64,000 nt of DNA from Strongylocentrotus purpuratus. Lineage: Eukaryota; Echinodermata; Echinoidea; Camarodonta; Strongylocentrotidae. The DNA lies in NCBI RefSeq assembly GCF_000002235.5, contig NW_022145604.1:675097-739096 (forward strand), written 5' to 3'. The position numbers and the translations under genes were made by a program. Under the pieces are notes generated by a model that saw only the letters and a program-made list of their open reading frames with translations, was not told the DNA's origin and searched no databases. This document shows, piece after piece, positions 37,701-49,720 of the stretch (positions are counted from its first letter, which is position 1; every line of letters starts with the position of its first letter).

Positions 37701-40411
37701 GTAAGAAGGGGGCAGGGGTGGGAGGGGGAGGGGGAGAGGGAGGGAGGGAGGGAGGGGGGGGGGTGTCTTCCATGGAAGGTGGAATTGAAGACGTTTGCAA
37801 ATGAGTGCATACGTGGATCTAGAGGGGGTGGGGGTGAAACCACTAACAAGAGAGATAGAGAGAAGAAAAAACACAACGAAACAAAACAAAAAACAAACAA
37901 TCAGAAGAGTGCGGGGGGAGAGGGGTCATCAATTCCATGCAAAATTAACAAAATTCATTTTCTTGCTTGGGGACAATACCAATTCTTCTAAAAAATCCTG
38001 AGTACCCCCAACTCTGGTAGGATAGAGAATGAAATGGGACGATCCTGGGTGGTAATTTGATGGCCTCGCCAACAAATTCAACTTTTTCGTATCAATCTAT
38101 TCACATTTATGAGTGATCTTCGTTTATGGAATTCATATGGAATGCTTCTGTCAACTACAAACTTCATTTACGGAGATAAATATACCACTTGTTGTTTGTT
38201 TTTGGGGGTTATCTTAATGTTTCGACCTTTTACGACATTCTACCATTTAATAACCTTCAGATACACGGACCATTAGCATTAACCATTAACATGATTGGGA
38301 ATATCCATATTTAACTATCTTGTGAGCTGATACAAAATAAGTAGGTCTATGATATATTTTTCCTAGCCTTAATACAATAAGATTGTCTCATGAAGACAAA
38401 CCATCAATATCCTTTGGTCAGACCAAGGGCTTCAATTACCAGATTATCCAGACTCTTTATGAATACTGGCAAGCACTATCAACATTAATTATGTGCCATC
38501 GGCCATCCTGTTCTGCAAATAGTTTGTCTGGTGCGTTTAGAGATCGACTATGGATTCCTCGTGGATCCGCTACTGGCTAGTCCATGACAGCAGCGGTCGA
38601 CCTATGGTTCGATGATAAAGGGAGCACATCGACTCATCAGACACTTCGAGGCGCTTTTGTATTTATTTATAGTCCTAAATAAAAACTGAGGGGATACGCA
38701 TCCCTGCAACCCCCTCCCCTAGCTCCTCCGGCCCTCTACCGTCTTTGGAGAGAAGAAATAGCCATGCAAACATCTGCTGGCTAACCCTCACGACCTACCC
38801 CATCTTTAAGTCAACAGAATATGAGTTTTCATTCCTAAAGTTCAGAGCGATAGCATGATATCAAATGGTGTTTTTTTTTAAACCCCTGTCGTTTTTATAT
38901 TCTGTCTTGTCTGTGGAAGTCATTACTAGACAGACTGAGTCGGATCGAAATAGATAAAGACGCAAACACTTCAACATCAAGGACGTCTATTTCGATGTCA
39001 AAGTTAGATGCCGCAGGAGAAGGGAATTGAAACATAAAGACTTTCCTTTATCAATTTACTGCGTTTTCTCCGACCTATCAATTTATTGCGTTCTCTCCGA
39101 CGTATCACGTATATTAAACAGACACATTGTTGACCATCGTTACGTCTTGTCTCTTTGATTATGATCACGATTTCATCTGAACGGAAATGAGAGGCAGTAC
39201 CCAAAATTCGAATACTTGCATTGTACCCTTGGATAAGATTTGCGAGATAAGATACAAATTGGCTATTCCTGGTTACTAAAAATGTTGTGCTAATGCACTA
39301 CATTCGCACAATAGTCAGTTTCGGCGTAGCCATTGCCAACATTATTATGTGTTATTATACAACATGGTAATTTGGACAACTTTATTGTCAAGGAAGCAAG
39401 CAAGACCCCCTAAATGAATAGCAAAATAAATGAACGAACAAACAAACAAACCTACGCAAGTAAGAAAGTCCTTAATAATCCACAGATAAGTACTTTTAAT
39501 GCAACATTCAATGAGAAACGTCGGTGAAAGGATGCGTTTCTTAACGCTGTTGAATTCATTTTCGGTTAGGGTAGTTACTCAACTGAATAAACTAATATCA
39601 CACGTTTAAAAAATGGAGGTCTTGATACAAAAGTTCTTCAATTATCCAAGGTGTAGACGTGGTAGAAGGGATATTGGTAACTTCAGGACACTTCAGTTAA
39701 TCGATTTTTATCCCCAAAATTGAAAGTCCGTGTAAATACACGCAACACAGCACGCCCCTAAGATTGCTAAACTTTGAAAGTTCATTGCTTCAATATCTCA
39801 CCCCCGGTCCAGCCATGTTTGCAATAAGAGCTTGGTCGAATAAGCCACTTTAAGTATTCTCTTTCATGTAATTAATCTCGAGTCTGGACGTGACTTTATA
39901 CCCTCCAGATATCCTCGGAAATTAAAGTATGGCATTTGTATTTGATTTTTCTAAAAGGGTGAAAGTTAACCCAAGATATCGGCTGGACTGAATTTCGGGG
40001 TATAGTGTTTAATGTTCAGTAAAACGAAATAACGTAAGACAGCTGGGATATAAATCTAGTTTGAATACTTCAAAGTTCAAATTCAAAGATGAACCAAAGC
40101 GACCAGTTATATACTGTTGCCGTGTTGCGGTCACAGTGCTTAAATTAATGTATCATAATATATCGCGCTTAATGATAAATGAATCTTAGTTTTACAGAAG
40201 TATTTCACCCCTTACCCTCCCACACATGTTATACATATAGTAAGAAAAATCAAAGTTTGTTCACATACATATTAACAGGTCGCGATCGGGGGAGTGGGCG
40301 GGGGGGGGGGGCGGATGGGGTCGATTTTGTACATACTTCGAGCCGAGTGCCCACCCCTCCCTGGACATACGTGTTCCGCTTGTCAGAGATCTTAGATGTT
40401 GTTATGGCTTA

Positions 40412-41082
40412 TGCCTGGATTACATTTGCCCCGGGCGCCGTACGATAAATTAGTCTACGATTTTTTGTAGACATCGTAGGAGGCTACGGGCTACGATGTT
40501 CGTGTTTACATTATCTACGAGCATCGTGCCATTTATTGTATTGGCCCTTGGGGGCAGGCCGGGGCAAATCCGTACAGAGGCTGCTCGGAGATTGTACGGA
40601 AATCGTGCAATTTGCATGCAGTAGCCGTGCAGTCTCCGCAACCTCCGCACGGAAATCATACGGAGCTCGTGCAGCTTCCGTGCAAAGGTTGGGCGGAGAA
40701 GGCGCGGTGACCGTACATCAACCTTGTGATAGCTGTGCAATTGCCGTGCGAATGCCCCATGAGTCTACAATCTCCGTACGATTTTCCTTGCCCCCATGTT
40801 CACCGAAAAATCGTACGTTTGCTGCACAATCAGTGCGAGGCCTCCGGGCGATGCCCGTGCGGGGATTGTGCAATGCCACCTACGACATGTATACGGGCTA
40901 CGGGCTTACGATTTGTTCAAATTTGTTTAACTTCTCGCGAAACAAAATCGTAAAGGCTGCGGAGCCCGTGAATCCGTACTAAAATCTCACAACCGCCTCC
41001 TGCCACAGAGGCCGCACGGAAAAGGGAATACGACAGGATACGGGCTCCGCAGACTAATCGCAGGCCAAATGTAATCCAGGCA
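40412..41082. mobile_element. TTA-flanked Harbinger-like MITE, CpG-rich
   Basis: Inverted termini TGCCTGGATTACATTTG, matching in 17 of 17, with a TTA duplication (40409-40411 and 41083-41085). A 3-bp TWA duplication is the PIF/Harbinger signature. The 671-bp interior is unusually rich in short CCGTGC, CGTACG and GTGCAATTTGC motifs in both orientations. The open frames across it are by-products. Confidence 0.8.
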
Positions 41083-42043
41083 TTAATTGGAAATGTGAGA
41101 GAAAAAACTGTCATGTCTTTCAAGACGTTTTTATTTTTCCAAGATATATTTTTTTCCAAGCTTATTTTGACAAGTTTGGTGTGGGTGTTTCAAATTATTA
41201 CAGAAAAAGCACGTGTATCATAATCGTTTCCTATTGTATTGCCGATTTAGTAAGAAAACTATCTGGAGACCCTAATACTTTTGTATTTTGTTTACAGTTG
41301 AAGCTTATGTATAGTTCCAATTTCTACCTGGTAATTTGATTCCGTATAGCAGCTTTCTAGGAGTCCTCCGCATTTCCTCTCTTCGATTCAAATGCAACAT
41401 TTAAAAAAAAAGGGTAGAAACGTAATCACATTGATATGTTATTGATTGGAACAACTTCCTTTGGCTAGACTGGGATTCAAAGGTATTTAAGAAATCTAAC
41501 TTCTTCATGATTTTTATCCTGAACAAAAAAAGGAAACAACTTTTAGAGTGCTTGACCATGCTGACAATTGAAGTTCCCTCGGAGGAGTCTCACAACCAAA
41601 AATGCTATCAAATAACAGGTATCGGAAGCTGGATTTCATTATACCTCTAGGCATTATCGATACTCGTATCTCTTTCCGGTATCCTTCATTTTAAAATCGT
41701 GATTGTTTCACACAAAAATGATATCCTCATTTATTCGTCACGCCATCACCGAAAGTAATTTTGTTTAAATCGTTTAGCTGTGGTATGATTTGTTGCCATT
41801 GTGGTGGTATTAACAACCACGATAGACATGAAATATAAACTAAAAGAATAAAACCCTGAATAAATGGGTAAAGTGCCTATATTTCCGAACGCTACAATGA
41901 TTGCTTTATCGAAACCTTGAATCTTCGCAAATTAAAACCTCACCACTTCGAACAAGCAAAATGAATAATTGGCATTTGATAATGAATATTTACAGGAAAG
42001 TAAGTAGAACAAAATCTTAAATTTCTGATAAGAGAAATGTTAC

Positions 42044-42045
<2 letters not shown>

Positions 42046-42084
<39 letters not shown>
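42046..42084. repeat. (TA)n microsatellite
   Basis: About 19 perfect TA dinucleotides in intron 1. Confidence 0.95.
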
Positions 42085-42086
<2 letters not shown>

Positions 42087-42574
42087 AAAACACATTCCTT
42101 AATATAAGGGCTTCCAAGATTTCTTAAATGCTCACTTGAAGCATGATAATTTGTTATGATCACCATGATCATCTAGCATTTGTAACGCTTACACTTATGT
42201 TTAATGTCGCTTTAAAATTAGTAGTCTTATCCTGATTATATTAGTCTACATATTGTTCTTATAACCGACAGGCATTATGTGGCATGAACACCAGACGAGA
42301 CGAATGCATATAATGGTGCTCATATTCAGAAGAGTTTATCAAACAGCACATGCCGCTCGCGGCGCAATTGACTTGATTTAAAAGAGGGCTCAGTTTTTGT
42401 TTGCACCGTTCACCCGATGTCAAATAGCTGAGAGATATTGGACGGGATTGATGACATTTGATGTCAGACAATGGTATCCCAGGAGACACCGCCCGTCTTG
42501 CTATGGCGGAAGTTCAACATCCCCATAACTTAATTTAGTTTTCATTTCAAAATTTGTTTTTCCTTTAAGCCCCA

Positions 42575-42765
42575 CTGTCCTACTTGTAGCTACTTGCTCC
42601 CTCTATATATAAAACTTCCCAAATCGGTGCATGTTGGTCCCCCGTGATCCTCTTTTTCTTATGTTAGTTGAGAGCTGAGTTAATGAGATAGCCACCTGTC
42701 AGTGACCTCGCTGTGTGGTCTAATCCTTCTGGGCCAGTAGTAATGACGGTCTTTAAGCGGGAATG
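42575..42765 (+). repeat. Direct repeat, copy 1 (intron 1)
   Basis: About 190 bp resembling 43720-43910 through CTTATGTTA.GTGAGAGCTGA and the following ACCACCTGTCAGT block. The second copy has a small internal duplication (GATAACCACC twice). Confidence 0.65.
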
Positions 42766-42847
42766 CATTGATAGGTCCTGAAAATCATGTGCCTTTTACC
42801 TAATGTGGATGGAGGGGAAAGGGCCTCCAGACCCCCTATCTTGAGGG

Positions 42848-42880
42848 ACAGAGAGAGAGAGAGAGAGAGAAAGAGAGAGG
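42848..42880. repeat. (GA)n microsatellite
   Basis: Short GA run in intron 1. Confidence 0.9.
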
Positions 42881-43236
42881 GGAAACCTACATGTAAGATC
42901 GAGCATTATGTGCATAATTGCCATATATAAATGAGGATGCACATTTTGATTTAGGATCTTGGAGTGATTAATATAATGTATATGTTAAAGCAATAAGTCA
43001 ATAAATGGTGGATGCAAGTTATATGAATGAATAATAATTGATATTTACAAATAATGTTTAACTTATGACGTACATGTATTAAACATAACAAACGAATCAA
43101 ACCTTATGGTACGATATTACACATCTCTGCTATTCTAATTCATTGAATTTTTTTTTTTTAAATCATGATTTACGAATATGCCCTCAATTATCATAAGGCC
43201 TATTTACAATCAGACTATGAATTATATCTTTCTTCA

Positions 43237-43430
43237 AACCCGATATTCCATCATTGGAAGTGCATAACGTCTGTTCTTCTCTTCAATCTTAATCTTCGCC
43301 TTATGTCCTCATTATTTCCACACACATTATAAGCGCATTTACCGCAAACCCATTATTCCTTTCCTGGAAGTGAATAATGTCTGCTCTTCTCTTCAATATT
43401 AATCTTAGCCTTATTTTGCTCATCGTTTCC
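43237..43430 (+). repeat. Two tandem units of about 105 bp (intron 1)
   Basis: The unit with CTTCTCTTCAATCTTAATCTT and GGAAGTGCATAACGTCTG is repeated with about 15% change. Confidence 0.65.
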
Positions 43431-43719
43431 TTTCAGCGTTACATGCTACAAGATAAATTGATAGAGTCACATGGACATTGAAATGCCAAAATGAATTATT
43501 CGTGATCTAGTCTGGTCGATCACGTACTCATCTTATTCGTGCTTTTAATATGGCATTATGGAACAGAAACACGGCGTTCATGTCATTGTGGATGACAAGA
43601 TAATGTAATCCAATCCTGATTCTGACTCTGTTATGAGGATGAAAGTTTTTCCTCTTTTAATGTGGAGTGAATGTCTTCTGAAAATATGATGAACTGTATT
43701 TAAAGCAGGACTGCATTCA

Positions 43720-43910
43720 TTGCATTGTAGCAACTTGAGCCCTCTATATAGCAAACAATGCCTAAGCGGTACTCGTTTCCCCCTCCATGATTCCCCTTTT
43801 CTTATGTTAAGTGAGAGCTGATTTGATGAGATAACCACCGGGGATAACCACCTGTCAGTTACCATGCAGGTCTAATCCCTCTTGGCCAAACTATTACAGA
43901 CGGGCTTTAA
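43720..43910 (+). repeat. Direct repeat, copy 2 (intron 1)
   Basis: Partner of 42575-42765, separated by about 1.15 kb. Confidence 0.65.
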
Positions 43911-43964
43911 ATAGATTATTATATATAGTGGGATTTGTATCGATTAGATTCAGTAAGATAATTC

Positions 43965-44260
43965 TTGTCATTTCTTTTTAATTTGTTTATATTATTCGTC
44001 TTATTTATTTATTTCTTCTTCTTCTTCGAAATCTCCTTCGAAATCGTCTTCAAACTTTTCTTCTCCTTCTACCTTTTCTTCGACTCATTTTTTCTTTTTC
44101 TTCTTTACAACCTTCTTTACATTCACCTTCTTCTTCTCCTCTTCTTTCTCTTTCTTCCTATTTACATCTTCTTAACCTTCATGCTCATCTTCAATTTCTT
44201 TTCTTCGTTTTTTTTTAAGCACGCTCATTACCTCCTTTTCATCTTCTTCGTCGTCACAAG
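43965..44260. repeat. TTC/CTT-rich tract
   Basis: Pyrimidine-rich degenerate triplet repeat. The Phe/Leu-rich frame on it is low complexity and not a membrane protein. Confidence 0.75.
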
Positions 44261-45910
44261 ATGAGATGGAATTTGAACTAAATTGATGGCTGGCCTTGCA
44301 ATCTATCTCAGAAAAGGTTTTTGCCATCTAACCTCAAAATCTAGGGCTCTTTTCAGAAAAGGCGACACACCTGGAAAGAGCGATGCCGTCCGAGATTGAC
44401 AACAATCATTGTCATGGCTATTGGCGGATGTTGAAGGGGGAAAGGGGAGGCACAACCGTCCCATGCCCCCCCCCTCTTCCTCACCTCTTAGAAACCCAAG
44501 TGGTATACCTAATAAGTACACGAGAATATGTACCCTTTTCAGGTAATGACTTATTTTGTTTCTTTGCTTGTTTGTGTGTCAGAGTCACCCTGTTGGATTT
44601 GTTGTGGTCCTGTTTTACACCCACCTCGATTGCGATTTGATAATGTAAAATCCAATGTTTTCGACGATGCTCGCAGCGCCTTTCACATACGTCATCATCC
44701 CGAACACTTGAACCCCCATCGACTGCGAGAATGAAAAACCACCAAAGGTGTCATGTCACTTGGCTTCATTTAATCGATATGTCATGAAAACCCTTTTATT
44801 TGGAAATCAAACTACTTCAGGTGTTTTGGGAGCAGGGGATCATTTCCATAGTGCATTTGAAATGCAGAGAAGAAAAATGGATCTTTGGGGGCAGCATGAA
44901 ATATGCATAAATCATTATACAGTCAGTAGGTAGAGAGAAATTTTGGCAAAGAAATGCTCTCTTTTCCAGATTTTCGAATGATTTATGATGTGGATATGAT
45001 CATGTTTTTTTTTAATTTGAATACTACTGATGTCGAAGACGAATAATGAAGGGAGAATAATGATAACTTTTCCTGTAGACCTAACACATCTACAAATGAT
45101 TTTGCATTTAAAGATTTGATATGCAGTCATTGGCAAAAGAGGAGGAGGATTTCTCTATTGCCGTTACAGACGCCCTTCACGAAACAGTAGTTAATAATGG
45201 ATATATCGTCATATTGATTCACATAATATGCCTAACATTAAAAAAAATTGAAAAAATCCAGGTCGCCCTTTCAGAAAAATAAGCAAATATATATAACAAT
45301 TGTTATTTAAAAAAATGAAATGATAAAATTTCATAAATACTAAATTTCATCAAACATCATACAATTATTTGCGAAAGAAGGACTTTTTGTAACTGATACA
45401 TTCTTTAACAACAAAACATTGCTGAATAGATGAAGGGATTTTACAATAGTCAGAATGATAAGCCTCACTCCTCAATGTTTACTCAATTTCTTATTTCTGT
45501 AAGTAAGTCTGGGGTATTACGTTTATCCGCTCAAGTAAATCCCGATGGCCACTTGTTATAATGCTCCCTTAATATATTCATCCATAGAAAAGTTCTTGAC
45601 AACCGCAAAACAACATGATCAAGGCAAGGGGCTTAGTGTACCTATGTACGGTTTGAATGATATATCTCTTATCCCTCAAGCCACGCTTAGCGAAGGATAG
45701 ACGAAACGTTGAACATCTTTTATTTTCTAGAATTGCTCTGAACTTTATTTCTTGTTGGCAATGTTTAAAAAGAAAAAGTCCTTAAAAAGATTATATCACA
45801 AATGGTGTAATCGTAAACATTTAAATTTGCCCATTATGGAAACCTGAACAGGACATCTGGCACTTGTCATTTATCATAAATGATGTAGTCGTGTACAGCA
45901 TTTCGTTTAA

Positions 45911-46645
45911 CCCTACTAAGGCCGGGGGGGGGGGCATTGTGCCCCCCTCCCCGCCTCCACAATTTTCCCGATTGCTCGTGAACGCATATGGATGGCGCCC
46001 CGCCGCTTGCTAACTTCTTTCTTTCGAGTCTTTTTTTTTTGTTGAAAATCGGACCGACGGTTACAAGGTCACGTGACCTTTTGTCTTTGCATGTCAGCCC
46101 GAAAATCGCTCATTTTCGTGATTTGTGTACAAAACATATGGAAAAGTCATTTTTCCTAAAAACAGATCAAACATGGGTTATTGGGTCTTTTTTAAAGTTT
46201 CGGTGGTTGTTTCGGGAGTCATAATAGTTGAATTGTAGTAAGAAATGAAATAAAACAACAAAAACAATGAAATAGATAAGTTAAAAAAACAATAAAATAC
46301 ATAAGAAATTATCAAAACAAAGAATAACATAAGGAATAAGCTTAATCTTCCAAATTTTTTTGTCGTATTATTATTCAGAATGGTCTAATGAATATATGTA
46401 GTGAAAAAGAAGGCTTAAATATGAACAATATATGATTTATGGGTAAAAATGTGATTTTTATGACATTATTTGCATAAATTACCATAAATATGCAAATGAG
46501 TAAATTTTTCTAAAAATTGAAATTATCATATTATTCTATACACTTCACTTGACATGCGTGCAAATTTTCGCGGCGAGATCGGGGGGGGGGGGGCCATAAT
46601 GGCCCCCGGCCGTACTAAGACCTCAAATAGCCCGCCTTTTTAGGG
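45911..46645. mobile_element. TTAA-flanked piggyBac-like element
   Basis: Starts CCCTACTAAGG and ends TTTTTAGGG with TTAA on both sides (45907-45910, 46646-46649), the piggyBac insertion pattern (TTAA plus CCC-type termini). Subterminal poly-G blocks next to CATTGTGCCCCC and CATAATGGCCCCC are also inverted. Terminal matches are imperfect. No transposase frame in its 735 bp. Confidence 0.6.
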
Positions 46646-46749
46646 TTAAATCATGATGTCTGACGTGAGAATATCATATTCCGTTCAAATTAGAAGAAGG
46701 TGTAGCCATCCCTAGCTAGACATTGTAAGGAAGGACAAAGACATGGCGC

Positions 46750-47041
46750 TTGTTAATTCCAATTTTATTTATTTTCTGTTACTCGGTATTGCACTTTAAA
46801 TATTTGATTATTCTATATTGCAAACATTCACCTTGATATATTTCAATGTTTTTACATTCTCTTTTTAAACTATTGACTTGACATTATTGTGTATGAATTT
46901 TGAATGATTTTATTTGAACATATTGTGTTGCATTCCTGTACGTATGTTGTTAGGGGCCCCATGGGAGACCAACTGATGTTGAATGGGCTACCCCGTACGA
47001 ATAAATAAATAAATAAAAAATAAAAAATAAAATAAAAATAA
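46750..47041 (+). mobile_element. LINE-like 3' tail
   Basis: AT-rich sequence, then GGGGCCCCATGGGAGACCA and GGGCTACCCCGTACGAATAA, ending in AAATAAATAAAT-type repeats. This order is typical of the 3' end of invertebrate LINEs. 5'-truncated, non-coding. Confidence 0.45.
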
Positions 47042-47079
47042 ATGGGATCGTTGCTGCAGTTTGGAGTAATTTTGAACTC

Positions 47080-47230
47080 CAGGGCCCTGTTTCACAAAGC
47101 CTTTTTTCGATGACAAATGACATAAATCAGTGCCAAATCTGCTGATAACCAATCAGAAGCAGGGATCTCATAGCTTATAACAAAAACTGCAATTTGTCAC
47201 TTATGATAAGTTTTGTGAAACGGGGCCCTG
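47080..47230. mobile_element. Short MITE with 5-bp TSD
   Basis: Terminal repeats CAGGGCCCTGTTTCACAAAG and, from the right end, CAGGGCCCCGTTTCACAAAA (18 of 20), flanked by AACTC on both sides (47075-47079, 47231-47235). Related remnants occur near 6437-6590 and 35625-35722. Confidence 0.8.
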
Positions 47231-48932
47231 AACTCATCAAGGTTACTAATATCTTCCTGAAGCTTTTTAACAGACCTTAAATCACTATCACCCTCCGATG
47301 ATTGCTGTGCAAGGAGCCAAACTTCAAAAGACCGACCAATTTGTAACATTTATGTCCTATCCTTGCTCCTTCTTCTTCTTCTTCTTTTTCTTCTTCCTTT
47401 CCTTCTCCTTGTAATCGTAAACATTCGCACTGATCATAATCAGTGCTAAGTAGCAGCTGTCTCAGTTTATTTGTCGTTGGTATGAGGGATGCTGTATTTT
47501 TGTTCTTAAAGAAAGGAATGCAGTGGACTTGGGGGACATTTTTCGATTCATCATGATTAAATCTGAGATGAGAATAGCTGGGAGCGAGCAAAATTATACG
47601 ACAAGGGTTGTCGGGAGGATCTTAAAAGGAGAAGTTTACACATTAACATGATTTAATGTGTCTGACAATGATATAAAACTCTTGCGCCCCAGGCTGAGGT
47701 GAAATGTGCAAGCTAAATGGTCCATATCTGTCAGTCAGACACAGCCGAAGAAAACTGAGTGAAAACAGCGAATGTGGCACAGTAAATATGGAGCCCTCAA
47801 CGTTCGATGCTGGTGTGAGGAAATAAGATTTGTAGGGGGAAACTTGGAAATTTATATCATCAATATAGAAAATTAAAAAAAAGAATTAGTGCAAAGTGAG
47901 GCATTGACGTCACAGACTCTGTGCGGTGAGTTGCCAATTTGTCTTGTGATTTTCAAAGTTTTCATGCTATTAAAGACTCAAAACTTTCTTATTAGTTATC
48001 TGATTTTGCTCAATTTTTTTGGATTGATTTGTCAGATTTTTCTACTTCTACTGAAAGTAAGTTTTTTTTTTGGAGTAGACTTGCCCTTGAAGTCTAACTG
48101 TGTGTTTTTTGTTATGTTTCACTATTTTGTTTTCCTAGTGGTGTAACCTCATATTGACTTTGTATGTACGCATGTAAGTTAGAAATTTCAGATAAAATGT
48201 GACAATTTTTGGAGATGTTCACAGATTAAAAAGGAAAAAACGGGAATATTATTTTCAAAAGAGCAAGGAAATTCACAAAAGGGGTCATAAATTCAAAGAG
48301 GAACTTGCGACTCGAATAACATATGGTAAATGCAGCGGAAATAAGTTTCTTTCTTTTTGCGAATACGTATACTTTATAATCCAAATAAAGGTTCATAATT
48401 TAGAGCCAGTTTTGTAACTATATTTAAGCAGGAGGGGTCATATTTTGTTGAATATGATCTTCCATGCCTTCCAATATGGCGTAATTTTCAACCCCTCTAA
48501 CAGCTATGTAACCCTTTGAAACATTACACCATCGGTCTCATAATGTTCCTTTATGGTAAAGTTTCAACATTTCTATGGTTCTATAATCATAGTTTCACGT
48601 CTTTTAGTTTGTAAGCCTGAAATAATCATGTCTTTTATCCCTGAATAGGCAACACATAAAAGGAAAATTAATAAGTGAAGTAAATCAAAAAACATACTTC
48701 ACTTTGAGGATGAACACAAATCCATTAGCAAGTATGTATTTATGTTGGTATCACGATGTTAGGATGGTAAACTATTGGCACCGACTTATACTAATCTCCG
48801 CTTCGAATCGGCGAGCTATTTATCATGTCATGTTGTCTTAGTCTTTATCATTATTGTTATTACTATTATCATTATTGTTGTGTATCATTATGTATCACTA
48901 TAGTTATATTTTCTCTAATTCAACTTTCCTAG

Positions 48933-49068
48933 GTCACGGCCCAAGCAACATGCCTGACATTGACAGCAATGAGTGTTGATCGATACAAAGCGATAGTACG
49001 TCCTCTGCAATCGTTGAAGACCAGAACGACTCGAGCGGCTGTCATCATTAACGTCTGTATATGGGCAG
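48933..49068 (+). CDS. Kisspeptin-receptor-like GPCR, exon 2 (residues 126-170)
   Basis: A 136-nt internal exon, preceded by a pyrimidine-rich TTTCCTAG acceptor and followed by CAG|GTAAGA. It joins exon 1 in phase 0 and leaves one base for the next codon (phase 1). It encodes the rest of TM3 with the motif LTAMSVDRY (D141-R142-Y143), the second intracellular loop (AIVRPLQSLKTRTTR) and most of TM4. The QATCxTLTAMSVDR block and the PLQSL loop match the GPR54/kisspeptin receptor pattern. Introns at Q|V in TM3 and at the W-x-G of TM4 also match, as I recall, intron sites in vertebrate kisspeptin receptor genes. DRY is intact, so coupling competence is expected; vertebrate kisspeptin receptors often have DRW here, so DRY is closer to the general family. 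Confidence 0.93.
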
Positions 49069-49229
49069 GTAAGAACTGGGGCGGATCAAGATTGTTTTAA
49101 AGGGAGGGAGGAAGGGAGGGGGAGGGGGATCCAATTCCGGAATTATGTTTAAGGGGGCACATCGGGGGGGGGGGGGGGGGGGGGGGGTAATTGCCATGTA
49201 TTATTATTGGGCTGGTGGTGCCCCCTTAA

Positions 49230-49358
49230 AGGGATTGGGTATCTTTGTCTAAGATTCTGTAACAAAATTCTGATCGCCTGTCTGATTATCAAGATATTTA
49301 TGATTTGAAATCGAAATGTCAAAATTCTTTTTTTCTAACGGTTTTTATAACACTACAG
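49230..49358 (+). mobile_element. TTAA-flanked MITE, copy D (partial)
   Basis: Starts AGGGATTGGG after TTAA (49226-49229). It matches copies A and C to CACTACAG, with an internal deletion joining AAAATTCTG to ATCGCCTGTC. The right half is missing. Confidence 0.65.
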
Positions 49359-49570
49359 CCAGTGCCTATCCGACAGGGAATCTTAATAACGAAATGACGT
49401 TACCAAGCTCTGCATCTAATGAAATGGCTCCTATATACCTGTACATGACACGCGAGGATACTTCTCTTTCCGTGACTGAAATGACGTCACAGGTTTAATA
49501 TTCAGCATAGCAAGAGGGACACATGATACATCGGCCTTTTAGTAAACAATCTCTTCACCACTTCTCACCC

Positions 49571-49720
49571 CCTCTCTCTCTCTCTCTCTCTCTGTTCTAT
49601 CTCTTTCTCTCTTCTATCTCTTCTCTCTGTCTTCTATCTATTTCTCTACCCCCCCCCCACACACACACACACACACTCTCTCTCTCTCTCTCTCTCTCTT
49701 TCCCTCCCTTCCCTCTCTCT
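49571..49720. repeat. CT/CA microsatellite
   Basis: (CT)n, CTATCTCTT variants, a poly-C stretch, then (AC)n and (TC)n. Confidence 0.9.

Larger units (their letters stand above)
37701..48932 (+). other. Intron 1 of the GPCR (11,232 bp)
   Basis: Phase-0 GT-AG intron. It begins GTAAGA and runs at once into a G-rich tract (37708-37760). It contains a TTA-flanked MITE (40412-41082), a TA microsatellite, two diverged direct duplications (42575/43720 and 43237/43343), a TTC-rich tract, a TTAA-flanked element (45911-46645), a LINE-like tail and a short MITE (47080-47230). An ATT-rich run (48840-48900) precedes the acceptor. I see no other exon in it. Stretches such as 38000-40170, 41090-42040 and 47640-48830 show nothing beyond AT-rich unique-looking sequence. 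Confidence 0.88.

Noticed and set aside
37701..37991. Reading exon 1 on into the following open frame
   Set aside because: The added residues are low complexity (Arg/Gly/Glu-rich) from the G-rich tract, and a consensus donor ends the exon at 37700; exon 2 continues TM3 exactly.
40536..40982. 148-codon frame inside the Harbinger-like MITE as a transposase
   Set aside because: The residues reflect the repeated GC-rich words; no catalytic pattern is present and the element is too short.
43965..44264. Phe/Leu-rich frame as a membrane peptide
   Set aside because: It is translated from a degenerate TTC repeat.
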